In this document: positions 22,084-22,853 of the stretch, piece after piece
Position numbering within the stretch: the stretch's first letter is position 1
How the letters are laid out: the number at the start of each line of letters is the position of its first letter
Assembly: GCA_964195005.1 (NCBI GenBank)
Contig: CAXMOO010000045.1
Location: 1 to 22,853, forward strand
Length of the DNA: 22,853 bases
Reading direction: 5' to 3'
Origin: JAUXLW01 sp964195005
GTDB taxonomy: Bacteria > Actinomycetota > Acidimicrobiia > Spongiisociales > SHLN01
The notes under the pieces: generated by a model
Seen by the model: the letters and a program-made list of their open reading frames with translations, nothing else
Told to the model about the DNA's origin: nothing
Database searches by the model: none
Position numbers and translations under genes: made by a program

Positions 22084-22853
22084 TCAGTAGAGGAACATCG
22101 GCTTGCCGCTGACGTGGCGGACCTTCGGCCGGTACTCATCCACGTCGTAGAATTCCTCGTGGTCGACCCGCTTCACGCCCTCCTTCGTAACTGATAGGGG
22201 CACATTGGTGTAGGTACCTCCCCGCAAAGCCACCATACGCCCGGCTCCACTCTCCACGGCCAGGTCGGCGGCCATGACGGCGTAGTTGGTCGCAACCATG
22301 AGATCGAGCGAATCCGGCGCGCCCGAGCGCATGAGATAGCCAAGCTGTTGGTAGAGGATGTTCTCGCCGGTCCTCTCCTTGATGAGCTCACCAGTGAGGG
22401 CTCCGATCCCGCCCAGCTTTTGGTGGCCGTACGAATCGGCCTCGCCGCTCAAGATCATGTCGCCTCCTGCCAGAATGGCACCTTCGGAGATGGTCATCAT
22501 GGCGTAGTTACTCGTGTTCTTGGCCTTGTCCTTCAGAAGGAGCGCACATAGCTTGTCGATGTCGTACGGGATCTCGGAGATGATGGCCCGGTCGACTCCG
22601 GCCAGGTAAGCCGTGATGAGCGACGTCTCCCCGCTGTACCGACCGAAAAGCTCCACCACCCCAATGCGCTCGTGGCTGCCGGTGCTCGTGCGGAGGTTGT
22701 TGATGAACTGCACACCGCGCGAAACCGCCGTCGAGAAGCCGATGCAGTAGTCGGTACCGTGAACGTCGTTATCCATGGTCTTCGGTATGGCGATGGTCGG
22801 GACGCCTTCCTCATGCATGCGAAGGGCGTAGGAGAGTGTGTCGTCACCGCCGA
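22084..22853 (-). CDS. 6-phosphofructokinase, C-terminal part (runs off right edge)
   Basis: The frame is open from 22851 and ends at TGA 22086-22084, giving 255 visible residues. It begins at the active site: GGDDTLSYALRMHEEG, then PKTMDNDVHGTDYCIGFSTA with the catalytic Asp, followed by GRYSGETSLITAYLAG, MTISEGAI, LGYLMRSGAPDSLDLMVAT and a C-terminal VSGKPMFLY. The second Asp in GGDDT, where ATP-dependent enzymes carry Gly, is a known mark of the pyrophosphate-dependent type, so PPi use is likely but not certain. An internal ATG at 22818 is not the start, because the conserved GGDDT lies before it. Confidence 0.9.
   Translation of the reverse strand, partial: GGDDTLSYALRMHEEGVPTIAIPKTMDNDVHGTDYCIGFSTAVSRGVQFINNLRTSTGSHERIGVVELFGRYSGETSLITAYLAGVDRAIISEIPYDIDKLCALLLKDKAKNTSNYAMMTISEGAILAGGDMILSGEADSYGHQKLGGIGALTGELIKERTGENILYQQLGYLMRSGAPDSLDLMVATNYAVMAADLAVESGAGRMVALRGGTYTNVPLSVTKEGVKRVDHEEFYDVDEYRPKVRHVSGKPMFLY

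Overview
The window looks like chromosomal DNA of a GC-rich actinobacterium, possibly an Acidimicrobiia-like lineage. The reasons are GTG/TTG starts, Shine-Dalgarno sites of the AGGAGG type, an F420-type luciferase-like oxidoreductase, Ser/Thr-rich lipoproteins, and an ECF sigma factor with a membrane anti-sigma factor. The lineage is an inference; there is no rRNA or tRNA gene to test it.

Layout. 1-258 (-): start of a His/Asp-repeat lipoprotein that runs off the left edge. 374-2315 (-): a NarL-type two-component pair in which both genes carry disabling lesions. 2389-2961 (-): a membrane M50-like zinc peptidase. 3016-8312 (-): a tight catabolic operon of class III aminotransferase, dihydropyrimidinase, CoA-acylating malonate/methylmalonate-semialdehyde dehydrogenase and LLM oxidoreductase. 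Together with the beta-ureidopropionase-like amidase at 12458-13300, it encodes every step of reductive pyrimidine breakdown except a classical dihydropyrimidine dehydrogenase. 8391-8647 (-): a frameshifted minimal zinc protease. 8872-12429 (-): a methionine operon behind a SAM-I-type riboswitch, ordered riboswitch, 29-aa ORF, 51-aa membrane ORF, metY, CoA-binding protein, metX, with overlapping or nearly touching reading frames. 13421-15393 (-): a beta-propeller protein and a lipoprotein. 15646-17211 (-): a secreted nucleoside-hydrolase-like lipoprotein with altered active-site residues.

17243-19479: the most distinctive region. An ECF sigma gene lies between two paralogous membrane proteins. 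One is a short 3-TM protein; the other is the 5-TM anti-sigma factor, which contains the same 3-TM domain. Three copies of one promoter motif, TGTCACCCG-N15-CGTC with identical spacing, occur here. They precede the sigma operon, the divergent nucleoside-hydrolase lipoprotein, and a 4-TM protein just after the anti-sigma gene. This is a compact, apparently self-regulated envelope regulon that I cannot match to a named system.

19483-22853: an MFS transporter (-), an AapJ-like solute-binding lipoprotein with a coiled-coil stalk (+), and the C-terminal part of a phosphofructokinase (-) running off the right edge.

Most long plus-strand ORFs between 1 and 17000 are antisense shadows of minus-strand genes.
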